18,824 nucleotides of DNA from Comamonadaceae bacterium. GTDB taxonomy: Bacteria > Pseudomonadota > Gammaproteobacteria > Burkholderiales > Burkholderiaceae. Both the position numbers and the translations under genes were made by a program. The stretch covers positions 1 to 18,824 of the forward strand of contig CANCGU010000027.1 in NCBI GenBank assembly GCA_947377705.1, read 5' to 3'. Below are positions 7,899-14,841 of this stretch, piece by piece. A model generated the notes under the pieces. The model saw nothing but the letters and a program-made list of their open reading frames with translations, had not been told where the DNA came from and ran no database searches. Numbering within the stretch: position 1 is the first letter of the stretch; every line of letters begins with the position of its first letter.

Positions 7899-8521
7899 GG
7901 CAGCAGTTGATGCTTTTGCGCTTTAAGTACAGCTTGCGTTCTGTTGAAAACACGTAGCTCTTTGAATATTTGATTGATGTGAATCTTGACGGTTTGTTCG
8001 CTGATGTCTAAGTAATCGGCGATCACTTTATTGGGGTGACCATGTGAAATCAAATCAAGAACTTCAAGTTGCCGTTGGGTGAGACGAAATTCTTTGGGAT
8101 CCACGTTGTCACTTTTGGCGACATAGTCGATTTCAAGTGTCATCAGTGGCTTGAGTTTACGAATCATGAATTCAGCCGTGCTGTTTTTTGACAAAAACAT
8201 CGCTGCCCCTGCCGACACAGTCTTCGGTTCCCAAGCATGTTCATCGAGACCAGAAATTGCCACAACTTGTTGCACATTGTCTCGTTCTTTGAAAACTTTG
8301 ATGCCTGCTAAACCACTTAACCCAGGCATCAAGATGTCTAACAAAATGACCCAGTGCTTGCTCGTGTTCTCTATCAGCTCTAGGCCTTCATTCGCGCTAC
8401 TTGCAACGGCAACTTCAATCCCATCAACAGCGAATTCATGTGCAAGTTTTTCGCTCAACGCATCTCGGTAAACGGGGTGATCATCAATGATGAGTAGGGA
8501 TTTTTTTGAGGTTGCGTTCAT
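7895..8521 (-). CDS. NarL/LuxR-family response regulator
   Basis: Two-component response regulator of 208 residues. The receiver domain (about 8-125) has the acidic pair D13/D14, phosphoacceptor D62 (VILLDILMPG), S90 and K112. The C-terminal LuxR-type helix-turn-helix (about 147-203) has LTQRQLEVLDLISHG and SEQTVKIHINQIFKEL. It is the first gene of a two-gene operon with the hybrid kinase and ends on an ATGA overlap with it. The only upstream space is 105 nt containing a prominent palindrome. Target genes are unknown; the small-gene cluster immediately upstream on the same strand is an obvious candidate by proximity only. Confidence 0.94.
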   Translation of the reverse strand: MNATSKKSLLIIDDHPVYRDALSEKLAHEFAVDGIEVAVASSANEGLELIENTSKHWVILLDILMPGLSGLAGIKVFKERDNVQQVVAISGLDEHAWEPKTVSAGAAMFLSKNSTAEFMIRKLKPLMTLEIDYVAKSDNVDPKEFRLTQRQLEVLDLISHGHPNKVIADYLDISEQTVKIHINQIFKELRVFNRTQAVLKAQKHQLLP

Positions 8522-8552
8522 GATTCAGCGATCCTACTGACGCGTAGTTCAT

Positions 8553-8580
8553 GCATCAACTAAACTTTAGTTACAGATGC
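8553..8580. promoter_or_regulatory. Palindromic candidate operator upstream of the response regulator
   Basis: A perfect 15-base palindrome AACTAAA-C-TTTAGTT at 8558-8572, flanked by GCATC (8553-8557) and GATGC (8576-8580), which also pair. The 9-mer GTAACTAAA occurs twice in opposite orientation, at 8609-8617 on + and 8566-8574 on -. The AACTAAA half-sites at 8558 and 8611 are 53 bp apart, about five helical turns. There is no T-run or G+C-rich stem, so it does not look like a terminator of the preceding gene. Autoregulation by the response regulator, or binding by the neighbouring HTH protein, is inference. Confidence 0.5.
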
Positions 8581-8626
8581 GTCATGATCACGCTATTTCG
8601 GCGCTTAAGTAACTAAAAATACCCCA

Positions 8627-9001
8627 TTAATGCTGCGTTTGCTTTGCGATATCGGTATTTTTTAAAACGGTGACGCACTGTTGAAAGCGCCTTTTGATCT
8701 GTTCAAGTTCAGAGGCCAAATCCATTTGCGTTTTAGAAACTTCGGCGAGAAACTCAATGGCTTGTGGTGTCAGCTCAGCGCCCTTGCCATTTCTTCCCCA
8801 AATAATGAGGCGGGCATCGAGCTCTGATTCCCAGTGTTTTAGCTCACCCCACACATGACGATAAGAGCGGCCCAGCTGCTTGGCCGCCTTCAAGATAGAG
8901 CCTGTGCTGTAGACACTTTCTAAAACCTCTAGCAGCGGATGCTCAAACGCATGGCATGTCGATTGATTCGAAAGTTTGTACCCAATTGACAAATGGAACA
9001 T
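8627..9001 (-). CDS. ModE/LysR-like winged-helix regulator lacking an effector domain
   Basis: Small DNA-binding protein of 124 residues. Residues about 20-85 match the N-terminal winged helix seen in ModE-like regulators and in HTH proteins that carry a periplasmic-binding-like domain. Visible pieces are HPLLEVLESVYSTGSILKAA, LGRSYRHVWGELKHWE and IIWGRNGKGAELTPQ, followed by a long helix to about residue 108 that would form the dimer interface. Larger relatives continue into a ligand-binding domain of roughly 200 residues; here the protein stops after the helix, and the next 105 nt hold no remnant of it. I chose the ATG at 9001; the frame stays open upstream to 9304 but that part overlaps the exported-protein gene. 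It is 7 nt downstream of that gene. It may be a genuine short regulator or a truncated one. Confidence 0.7.
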   Translation of the reverse strand: MFHLSIGYKLSNQSTCHAFEHPLLEVLESVYSTGSILKAAKQLGRSYRHVWGELKHWESELDARLIIWGRNGKGAELTPQAIEFLAEVSKTQMDLASELEQIKRRFQQCVTVLKNTDIAKQTQH

Positions 9002-9008
9002 AGCGACA

Positions 9009-9356
9009 TCATTCCCAATAATGGGTATTGATGATTTCTGCCAACTTGCGACAAACTCTGACGGCCATGACTTTGGGTGATGTGTCAGATTGAACCGAAC
9101 CTTTGCCAACAGGCCCCTCGTAGTCATAGTACGAGGGAGATGAGCCGCCGATATTCTTCTGATACGAGACAAGTCGATACGGTTCACCGTTCGTACACGT
9201 TCCCGTAAACACGAACGTTTCCTCGTTATGACCCTGTTCAATCTTTGTTTTTTCTGTCTTTTCCGCCCATGCAAGTGCGCTAGACAGCAAAGCGATACCA
9301 ACAAGCAAACGCACCAAGTATTGAAAGTGAGCGCGACTGGCGTGTGCGTTATTCAT
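9009..9356 (-). CDS. Small exported protein of unknown function
   Basis: I do not recognise a family. The 115-residue protein starts with a clear Sec-type signal (residues 1-31, hydrophobic LVRLLVGIALLSSALAWA, likely cleavage before EKTEKT). The mature part is about 84 residues, with two cysteines, C54 (TGTCTNGEPY) and C102 (RVCRKLAEI), that could form one disulfide, and an aromatic YYDYEGP stretch. It would be periplasmic. It is followed after 7 nt by the HTH regulator gene, suggesting co-transcription. Upstream on its strand lies the 39-bp repeat copy A (60 nt before the start), a likely promoter element. A perfect 8-bp inverted repeat inside the coding region (9115-9122 with 9130-9137) falls over the YYDYEGP codons. 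Confidence 0.6.
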   Translation of the reverse strand: MNNAHASRAHFQYLVRLLVGIALLSSALAWAEKTEKTKIEQGHNEETFVFTGTCTNGEPYRLVSYQKNIGGSSPSYYDYEGPVGKGSVQSDTSPKVMAVRVCRKLAEIINTHYWE

Positions 9357-9416
9357 ATGAAATCGTGACCAAAAATTTAAGAAAGTGCTTGATGCTAATG
9401 ACAGGGGTTCTGTGGC

Positions 9417-9455
9417 TCAATAGAAAATAGGCTCTAGAACGAATACGCTATGTGG
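9417..9455 (-). repeat. 39-bp direct repeat, copy A (candidate promoter/operator)
   Basis: This 39-base segment matches copy B at 9865-9903 at 33 of 39 positions, including the uninterrupted core GCTCTAGAAC. It lies 60 nt upstream of the start of the exported-protein gene on the minus strand; copy B lies 53 nt upstream of the next small gene. Similar distance and orientation point to a shared promoter or activator site. On the minus strand TATTT sits at the downstream side, as a -10-like element might. No good -35 is visible, which suits an activator-dependent promoter. The match is seen; the role is inferred. Confidence 0.6.
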
Positions 9456-9467
9456 CGTGGGTAGCGC

Positions 9468-9650
9468 TTATTTGTAAACAGCAGCATCAGGCACGCCGGC
9501 CTCAGAACCTTCGCCCCATTTGATTTCTACAGATGATGGCGGCGCGGTTCTCTTTTGGGATGCTTTTGAAGGGACATCCAAAAAAAGCATGGCAGCCGTG
9601 CTGATGCTCGCGACAGAAGCCAGCAGTGCGATGATAAAAGTCGGCCGCAT
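9468..9650 (-). CDS. Tiny membrane or exported protein, 60 residues
   Basis: Not recognised. It has one hydrophobic N-terminal segment (about residues 4-25, MRPTFIIALLASVAS then TAAMLFLDVP) and a short polar tail ending EIKWGEGSEAGVPDAAVYK. It is either a signal-anchored small membrane protein or a cleaved secreted peptide. AAGG lies about 10 nt before the ATG, embedded in the last codons of the upstream small gene, whose stop is 2 nt before this start. That tight coupling supports both as real genes. Its tail shares EI-x-W-x-x-G with the neighbour. It lies in the A+T-richer region between the two 39-bp repeats. Confidence 0.5.
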   Translation of the reverse strand: MRPTFIIALLASVASISTAAMLFLDVPSKASQKRTAPPSSVEIKWGEGSEAGVPDAAVYK

Positions 9651-9652
9651 GT

Positions 9653-9811
9653 TTAATTACCTTGATCCCAATAGATTTCAGTTTTGAGGTCAGAGTTGGC
9701 CTCATAGCTTTGAACTGCTGGATAAATCCAAGAAAGTACAACAATAGAAAGTGCGCTGACGACAGCGATCAATGCCAGTGAAAGGGACGATGTAACGATT
9801 GCGAATCTCAT
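9653..9811 (-). CDS. Tiny membrane protein, 52 residues
   Basis: Not recognised. It has a single strong membrane segment at about residues 5-32 (SLSLALIAVVSALSIVVLSW) followed by a short tail ending EIYWDQGN. Translation would start at the ATG at 9811; a TTG-initiated longer form from 9874 would begin inside the repeat element and is not favoured. No clear ribosome site precedes the ATG, which lowers confidence. It is followed 2 nt later by the 60-residue gene, which has the same layout: N-terminal helix, short tail, and EI-x-W-x-x-G near the end. The two may be subunits of one small membrane complex or diverged tandem duplicates. Repeat copy B lies 53 nt upstream. Confidence 0.45.
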   Translation of the reverse strand: MRFAIVTSSLSLALIAVVSALSIVVLSWIYPAVQSYEANSDLKTEIYWDQGN

Positions 9812-9864
9812 GTGAATGGTTGAATTAAGAACAACCAAAATCGTAGATTCAGCGATGTACAAAT

Positions 9865-9903
9865 TCAATAACAAATATGCTCTAGAACCAATGCGCTAAG
9901 TGG
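9865..9903 (-). repeat. 39-bp direct repeat, copy B (candidate promoter/operator)
   Basis: Partner of copy A at 9417-9455, same orientation, 448 bp away, six mismatches in 39 positions. It is located in the 153-nt gap between panD's stop and the 52-residue membrane protein gene, 53 nt before that gene's start on the minus strand. It may drive the pair of tiny genes. The rest of the gap shows nothing recognisable. Confidence 0.6.
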
Positions 9904-9964
9904 ATCTACAAACCAAAACTTACGATGGTCAGATCGTGCATTTGAGAAATAGAGCTAACTCAGC

Positions 9965-10369
9965 TCAACATTCATCCGTGCCATGCCCCGGCGCCGCCTG
10001 CGTAGGCACATGGTGGCGCAAGCCCACTTGTTGGTTGTGCTCATCCACAAACACAAGCTGTGGCTCATGGGTAGCCACTTGGTCTTCATGCACTTGCGCG
10101 AATGACGCAATGATCAATAAATCGCCCACACTGGCGCGACGTGCGGCAGAACCGTTGACCGAAATCATGCCCGAGCCGCGTTCGCCTTTGATGGCGTAGG
10201 TGATGAAGCGTTCGCCGTTGTTGATGTTCCAGATGTGGACTTGTTCGTTCTCACAAATGTTGGCGGCGTCGAGTAGGTTTTCATCAATCGCGCACGAGCC
10301 TTCGTAATGAAGCTCGCACTGCGTCGTAACCACTCGGTGGATCTTTGATTTGAGCAGGGTGCGGAACAT
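9965..10369 (-). CDS. panD: Aspartate 1-decarboxylase proenzyme
   Basis: Pyruvoyl-dependent enzyme that decarboxylates L-aspartate to beta-alanine for pantothenate and coenzyme A synthesis, in the cytoplasm. The 134-residue proenzyme has the self-cleavage site G24-S25 within HYEGSCAID, which makes the pyruvoyl group from S25. Family active-site residues fall at their usual positions: K9, R54, T57, Y58 and N72. I chose the ATG at 10369 because it gives the family N-terminus [13 protein letters not shown] and the canonical numbering; a TTG at 10378 would add only three residues. The protein has a slightly long polar tail compared with 126 residues in E. coli. It lies 44 nt downstream of the flavoprotein gene on the same strand; the pairing with it is not an obvious pathway link. 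Confidence 0.97.
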   Translation of the reverse strand: MFRTLLKSKIHRVVTTQCELHYEGSCAIDENLLDAANICENEQVHIWNINNGERFITYAIKGERGSGMISVNGSAARRASVGDLLIIASFAQVHEDQVATHEPQLVFVDEHNQQVGLRHHVPTQAAPGHGTDEC

Positions 10370-10413
10370 GGCTATCAAGGTTTAAAGCTAAGCAATGCCG
10401 CAATCATAGTGGC

Positions 10414-11691
10414 TCAGCCCAAGTGCTGCGCTGCGCCAAGGCCCGCCACGCGGCCACTGGCCAAGCAGGCGCTCAGCAGGTAGCCACCGGTGGGGGCTTC
10501 CCAATCCAGCATTTCGCCGGCCACAAACAAGCCGGGCAGCGCGGTGGTCATCAGGTGTGCATCCAACGCTTCTAGGCGCACACCGCCTGCGCTGCTGATG
10601 GCTTCGTCTAAGGGGCGTGTGGCGGTCAGCGTGAGGGCGAGGTGTTTGATGGCCGTCGCCAATTGCGCTGGGTCGTTCATGGCTTCTTTGCTCAGCACTT
10701 CGTGCAGTAGCCCTAAATGCAAAGCGGTGAGGTTGAGGCGGCTTTTCAAATGACTGCTGAGCGAACGGCTGCCGCGCGGGTGTGACACCTCGGCCAGCAC
10801 TCGCTCAGGTGTGAAATCGGGCTTGAGGTCGAGGTGCAAAGTGGCGCTGCCACTGCGTGCAATTTCGTCGCGCAGCAAGGCCGATGCGGCGTAGACCAAA
10901 TTGCCTTCCACGCCGGTGGCCGTCACCACAAACTCGCCGCGGCGGCTAAAACTGTGGCCCAAGCTGTCGGTGAACGACAAGGCCACCGACTTTAAAGGTG
11001 CGCCTGCAAATTGACCCGACAGGTGACGGCTCCAACCGGTCATGCCTTCACGCCCTTGTACGTCAAAACCGCAGTTGGCAGGCCGAAGTGGCGACACATC
11101 AATGCCCAATGCGCTCACCCACGGTTGCCAAGCACCGTCCGAACCCAACTTGGCCCAGCTACCGCCGCCGAGAGCCAACAGTACGGCAGCCGTGTGTGCC
11201 GTGTGTGTGCCTTGCGGCGTGTCAAAGTTCAGACTTAATTGGTCACCGCTGTGTTGCAACGCACCGTTCCAACGGTGGCGCATGTGAAAAGTCACGGGCA
11301 CGCCCTGTGTGGGGTGGCGCAAGCGGTGCAGCCACGCGCGCAGCAGCGGGGCTGCTTTCATGTCGGTGGGGAAGATGCGCTGCGAGCTGCCTACAAACGT
11401 GTCCAGTCCCAAGCCTTTGACCCATTCGCAAATAGCGGCCGCATCAAACGTTTTGAGCCAGGCGGCACACGCCTCGTGACGCTCGGCGTAGCGGGTGATG
11501 AACAGGTCAAAAGGCTCGGCATGTGTGAGGTTGAGTCCACCCAAGCCGGCCAGTAAAAACTTGCGGCCTACCGAAGGCATGGCGTCATACACATGCACAT
11601 GAACGCCTGCGGCACTGAGTGTTTCAGCCGCCATCAGGCCAGCGGGGCCTGCGCCAATGATGGCGATTTTTTGGTTTGTATTTGTAGTCAC
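10414..11691 (-). CDS. HI0933-type FAD flavoprotein (PP_4765 / TIGR03862 group)
   Basis: FAD-dependent oxidoreductase of the HI0933/BaiN superfamily, 425 residues, cytoplasmic; the physiological substrate of this group is not settled. The N-terminal Rossmann dinucleotide site is GAGPAG at 13-18, followed by DAMPSVGRKFLLAGLGGLNLTH, the family's signature after the FAD-binding strand. The C-terminal end GLFVAGEMLDWEAPTGGYLL is the hallmark of the TIGR03862 subgroup. The start codon is GTG at 11691-11689, placing the FAD motif at the usual distance. It begins 18 nt after the TonB-receptor stop on the same strand and is followed by panD, so the three may form one transcription unit with the receptor first. 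Confidence 0.92.
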   Translation of the reverse strand: MTTNTNQKIAIIGAGPAGLMAAETLSAAGVHVHVYDAMPSVGRKFLLAGLGGLNLTHAEPFDLFITRYAERHEACAAWLKTFDAAAICEWVKGLGLDTFVGSSQRIFPTDMKAAPLLRAWLHRLRHPTQGVPVTFHMRHRWNGALQHSGDQLSLNFDTPQGTHTAHTAAVLLALGGGSWAKLGSDGAWQPWVSALGIDVSPLRPANCGFDVQGREGMTGWSRHLSGQFAGAPLKSVALSFTDSLGHSFSRRGEFVVTATGVEGNLVYAASALLRDEIARSGSATLHLDLKPDFTPERVLAEVSHPRGSRSLSSHLKSRLNLTALHLGLLHEVLSKEAMNDPAQLATAIKHLALTLTATRPLDEAISSAGGVRLEALDAHLMTTALPGLFVAGEMLDWEAPTGGYLLSACLASGRVAGLGAAQHLG

Positions 11692-11709
11692 CGCCCAAGT
11701 GTAGGCGGC

Positions 11710-13770
11710 TCAATACTGCACGCGTGCACCCAGACGAAAAGTGCGCGGTTCGGCGGGGTGTACGTGGTGGTCGATCACGCCCGCCACAGGCTCGCCGCTT
11801 AGGCGTGAGGTGTAGGCGTATTGAATGTCGTTGTTTTTGCGGTTCGTGAGGTTGAACACATCCAGCGATAACGTCACGTCTTGGCTCATGCGGCGAGAGA
11901 GGCGAAGTTGCGTGCTGATGTTGGCTGATGACCGCATGCTGTTGTCTTCCAACAAAGGCGCCGAGCCGATATAGCGCACACCTAAGGCGGGCGACCAAGC
12001 GCCCATGTGGCTCGCTGTGGCATGGAGTTGCGCCACTTTTTGTACCGCATTGGGGACCGCGTTCCCCATGGGGCTGGGGTCGGTGTAGCGTGGACGACTC
12101 CAAGCCAAGTTGGCTTCTAGGCTGATATGGCGTTGGGGTGTCCAGCGGTTGTTCAGCTCTACGCCGGTGCGTTGGCTAGGGCGTCCTATCTCGGTGGTGC
12201 CTGCATCGCCGACATAGTGCAAGTCGGCGTCGAAACTCAAGCGCCAAAGCGCGAGGCTGCTTTGCAGATGAGATAGGGCACGGGTACGCAGACCTAGCTC
12301 TTCACCTTGTGAACGGCTGAGTCCTGCTTGGCTGCGGGCATCGTTGCTGTGAAACCCTCGGCCTGCGTTGAAGAAGAATTCAGTGTGGTGTAACGCATCC
12401 CAAATGGCCGAGAACTTTGGCGAAAGTTGTTGGCTTTGTTGCGTGGTTGAAGGGCCCATCACCAACGTGTTGGCGGTGCGTGCGTTGAATTGGTCAAAGC
12501 GCATGCCCACCACGGTTCGGAACTGAGGCAACCAAGCGGTGTTGGTCTCTGCATAAACACCGACCAAGGATTGCATCACTTCATCGGCGCTCACAGGGTT
12601 TCTGATTTCTCGACGCGTGGTTTGGTCAAGCCCGACTTGAATGTGGTCTTGTCGTACTTGCAGCCCCACGGTGTTCGTGCTGGGGCTTGCTTCGTTCTGG
12701 CCCACGGTCCACGACGCCAAGGCATGTGCTCCGACCACGGTGCGCTTGTCGCGCTGGGCAAACTGGTCGCCTGCAGGTGTGGTTTGGTACGTGAAGTTGG
12801 AATACAAATCAAGGTCGTATTGCATGACGTACCAACTCAGCTTGCGAACCTTATCCGTGTCGTGCTGGTGCCATTCGCCTGACACGCTGTTGCGATGGGT
12901 GTGGCCGCCATCGCTGGGATCTAGCGAATCAAAGCGGCCAAAAGCTTGGCCTTGGTAGTTGCCTTGGTCTAGCAGGCGTTGAGGCACTTGGTCAGTGGCT
13001 GTCCAGTGCGCGTGGTACAGCGAGACGCTGGTGGACCAGCCTTGTTCGGCACTGCCCCCACTCAGGGTGAGTAGCGCGTTGGTTTTGCGTAGCCCTTCGG
13101 GCACGGTCCACGGGCCATCGTTGTTCGTGCGCTCGACGGCGGTGAGTAGCACCAGACCTTCCCCCACGCTGCGCGAGTCAGCGGCCATGCCACGCACGTA
13201 GCCCCGCTGCCCCCATGTGAGGTGGCTGAAGGGACGGTCGATGTACGTGCGGTACACAAAGTGTGCCGACCCTGCCGAAGAAAAATCACCGTCTTGCGCC
13301 GCATAGGGACCTTTGCGGTAGTCCACACGTTGCACCAACTCTGGCATTAAAAAATTCAAATCGCTGTAACCCTGCCCGTGTGCGTGGGTGGGCAGGTTCA
13401 CAGGCACGCCATTGAGGGTGGTGGCGAAGTCTGTGCCGTGGTCTAGGTTCACACCACGTAAAAAATACTGGTTGGCTTTGCCATCGCCCGAATGCTGAGT
13501 GACCACCATGCCTGGAATGTTTTCTAGTACATCGGCAGGACGAAGTAGAGCTTGCTGGTGGATCCGTTGCGAACTGATGCGGCCTTCGGATGCGCTGTTG
13601 TGATCCGCTGTATCGTATTCACTGTGAATTTCAATCTCGGGCATTTCTGTGTGAGCCAGCAGATGCCCATCAAGGCCATCAGCTCGTGCCGCTGGCACGA
13701 AGCCTGCAAGGCATAGTTGCAACGCAATCGCGCCGGTTGCGCACAGAGAGGACGAAGAGAGAACAGGCAT
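11710..13770 (-). CDS. TonB-dependent outer-membrane receptor
   Basis: Outer-membrane active transporter gated by TonB, 686 residues from the chosen start. A signal segment (about residues 10-30, ending PAARA) is followed by EIEIHSE, a possible TonB box, at about 45-51. The plug domain then follows (RPADVLENIPGMVV, GVNLDHGTDFATTLNGVPVN, RVDYRKGPY), and a long beta-barrel ends in RLGARVQY with the expected terminal aromatic residue. The plug loop NLPTHAHGQGY is histidine-containing. The frame extends to an ATG at 13878; I prefer 13770, because the longer start has its purine-rich stretch touching the ATG and leaves only 29 nt to ureD. The chosen n-region lacks basic residues, so the start is uncertain. 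The ligand is unknown; nickel or a nickel chelate is suggested only by the divergent ureD. Confidence 0.88.
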   Translation of the reverse strand: MPVLSSSSLCATGAIALQLCLAGFVPAARADGLDGHLLAHTEMPEIEIHSEYDTADHNSASEGRISSQRIHQQALLRPADVLENIPGMVVTQHSGDGKANQYFLRGVNLDHGTDFATTLNGVPVNLPTHAHGQGYSDLNFLMPELVQRVDYRKGPYAAQDGDFSSAGSAHFVYRTYIDRPFSHLTWGQRGYVRGMAADSRSVGEGLVLLTAVERTNNDGPWTVPEGLRKTNALLTLSGGSAEQGWSTSVSLYHAHWTATDQVPQRLLDQGNYQGQAFGRFDSLDPSDGGHTHRNSVSGEWHQHDTDKVRKLSWYVMQYDLDLYSNFTYQTTPAGDQFAQRDKRTVVGAHALASWTVGQNEASPSTNTVGLQVRQDHIQVGLDQTTRREIRNPVSADEVMQSLVGVYAETNTAWLPQFRTVVGMRFDQFNARTANTLVMGPSTTQQSQQLSPKFSAIWDALHHTEFFFNAGRGFHSNDARSQAGLSRSQGEELGLRTRALSHLQSSLALWRLSFDADLHYVGDAGTTEIGRPSQRTGVELNNRWTPQRHISLEANLAWSRPRYTDPSPMGNAVPNAVQKVAQLHATASHMGAWSPALGVRYIGSAPLLEDNSMRSSANISTQLRLSRRMSQDVTLSLDVFNLTNRKNNDIQYAYTSRLSGEPVAGVIDHHVHPAEPRTFRLGARVQY

Positions 13771-13907
13771 CACGCATAGACCTAGCAATTGGTGCGCCAG
13801 TGGGGGCCCCCTTAACTGTGCAAAGGCCGAAAATAATTGCACTGGTTTTGTGCGCCTCGCACCATTTATTCTCTTCACATCCTTTTAGGCACCAAAACAA
13901 GGCAAAC
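13771..13907. promoter_or_regulatory. Divergent intergenic region between TonB receptor and ureD
   Basis: 137 nt separating divergent starts (only 29 nt if the longer receptor start is used). It contains GGGGGCCCCC at 13802-13811 and a perfect short inverted repeat GTGCG-CCT-CGCAC at 13850-13862, about 45 nt before the ureD ATG. No convincing -35/-10 pair, sigma-54 GG/GC pair or NikR-type GTATGA/TCATAC dyad was seen. A regulator site is possible but unassigned. Confidence 0.3.
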
Positions 13908-14741
13908 ATGCGCGGTTGGCAAGCACATCTCACACTCAACTACACCCGTGCTGCTGAGCGCACCGTGGCCAAGTTCGAACACGAGGGCCCGCTGCGCGTG
14001 TTGAAAAGCCTTTACCCCGAAGGCGACGCCGTGTGCCACAACGTGCTGGTGCATCCACCCAGCGGTTTGGTGGGCGGCGACTTGCTGGACATTCAGTTGC
14101 ACTTAGGGTCTGACACACACGCGCTGCTCACCACCCCTGGCGCGACACGTTTTTACCGAAGCGAACAAGGTCTTGCCACGCAACAGGTGAAAGCCTACGT
14201 GGGCGACGGTGCACGCCTAGAGTGGCTGCCGCTAGAAACCATTGCGTACAACAGTTGTCACGGTTTGAACCATGCCGTGTTCGACCTAGCGCCCAAGGCA
14301 GAGATGATGGCGTGGGACATCACCGCTCTCGGCTTACCGAATGCCAACTTGCCGTTCGAGCATGGTCAGTTGCAGCAGCACATGGAAGTGGCGGGTGTGT
14401 GGCTGGAGCGCGGGTTACTTGACGCCCAAGATGCCCGCTTGATGGATGGCCCCTTGGGTTTGGCCAAGCATCGCTGTATGGCGACCTTGGTGTTTGCATG
14501 TGGTGCAGATTTGCCGCGTGAGCGTCGCGATTTGGCTTTGTCGCTGGCGCGTGAGTTGACGGAAGTTGCACCTGCGGGTTTGGTGGCGGGGGTGACGTCA
14601 CCGCATCCGCGGATTGTGGTGTTGCGTACGTTGTCGCCGTTGGTGGAGCCTGCGCAGACGTTGTTGCGCGGGGTTTGGGCTTCGTGGCGACGCGGCATGT
14701 GGGGCATGTCGGATGTGCCGCCGCGTATTTGGTCTATGTAG
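13908..14741 (+). CDS. ureD: Urease accessory protein UreD
   Basis: Cytoplasmic chaperone that binds apo-urease and, with UreF and UreG, lets nickel reach the active site. The 277-residue protein has family features: AKFEHEGPLRVLKSLYPEG near residue 21, HPPSGLVGGDLLDI around 49-62, LLTTPGATRFYRS, and LPLETIAYNSC around 106-116. The ATG at 13908 has AAGG about 6 nt upstream and gives the family start (MRGWQAHLTLNY); the frame is open further upstream but that is a shadow over the TonB gene. Unusually, it stands alone: upstream is a divergent TonB receptor and downstream the convergent urtE, so ureA, ureB and ureC cannot directly follow it. In many relatives ureD precedes ureABC in one operon. 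Confidence 0.95.
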   Translation: MRGWQAHLTLNYTRAAERTVAKFEHEGPLRVLKSLYPEGDAVCHNVLVHPPSGLVGGDLLDIQLHLGSDTHALLTTPGATRFYRSEQGLATQQVKAYVGDGARLEWLPLETIAYNSCHGLNHAVFDLAPKAEMMAWDITALGLPNANLPFEHGQLQQHMEVAGVWLERGLLDAQDARLMDGPLGLAKHRCMATLVFACGADLPRERRDLALSLARELTEVAPAGLVAGVTSPHPRIVVLRTLSPLVEPAQTLLRGVWASWRRGMWGMSDVPPRIWSM

Positions 14742-14763
14742 CTTTTTGCTTTTGCTGGGCTCG

Positions 14764-14841
14764 CTGGAGGCAGAGGCGTTGGGCAGGTTCCTCATGCTGG
14801 GGTACCAGAAATCGTCACTTGCCCAACCCCTCTGCCCCCAG
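14764..14841 (+). repeat. Hairpin unit 1: 24-bp stem, conserved 30-nt loop
   Basis: Arms 14764-14787 and 14818-14841 pair at 21 of 24 positions, with one more as G·T. They enclose a 30-nt loop at 14788-14817 that begins TTCCTCATGC and ends AAATCGTCA. The loop is identical, as reverse complement, to the loop of unit 2 (30 of 30). The arm sequences are not shared with unit 2 (about 9 of 24 in an ungapped comparison), although both are G-rich on one side. It starts 22 nt after the ureD stop. The loop itself contains CTGG-N4-CCAG. A six-T run at 14855-14860 is 13 nt beyond the stem, too far for an ordinary intrinsic terminator. The repeat type is unknown. Confidence 0.85.

Noticed and set aside
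9115..9137. Perfect inverted repeat CCCTCGTA-N7-TACGAGGG
   Set aside because: It lies inside the coding sequence of the small exported protein, over YYDYEGP codons, with no T-run. Coincidence is the simplest explanation, though an RNA role cannot be excluded.
9900..10199. Plus-strand 99-codon open frame
   Set aside because: It overlaps panD in antisense and begins at a TTG-type context inside the repeat region; there are no family features.
13771..13878. Longer N-terminus for the TonB receptor from the ATG at 13878
   Set aside because: The purine-rich stretch touches this ATG, the extra 36 residues look like translated promoter (GPPLAHQ from the GGGGGCCCCC palindrome), and it leaves 29 nt to ureD. 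It is kept only as an alternative start.
13590..13907. Upstream extension of the ureD frame
   Set aside because: It is the antisense shadow of the TonB receptor gene; the family start fits the ATG at 13908.
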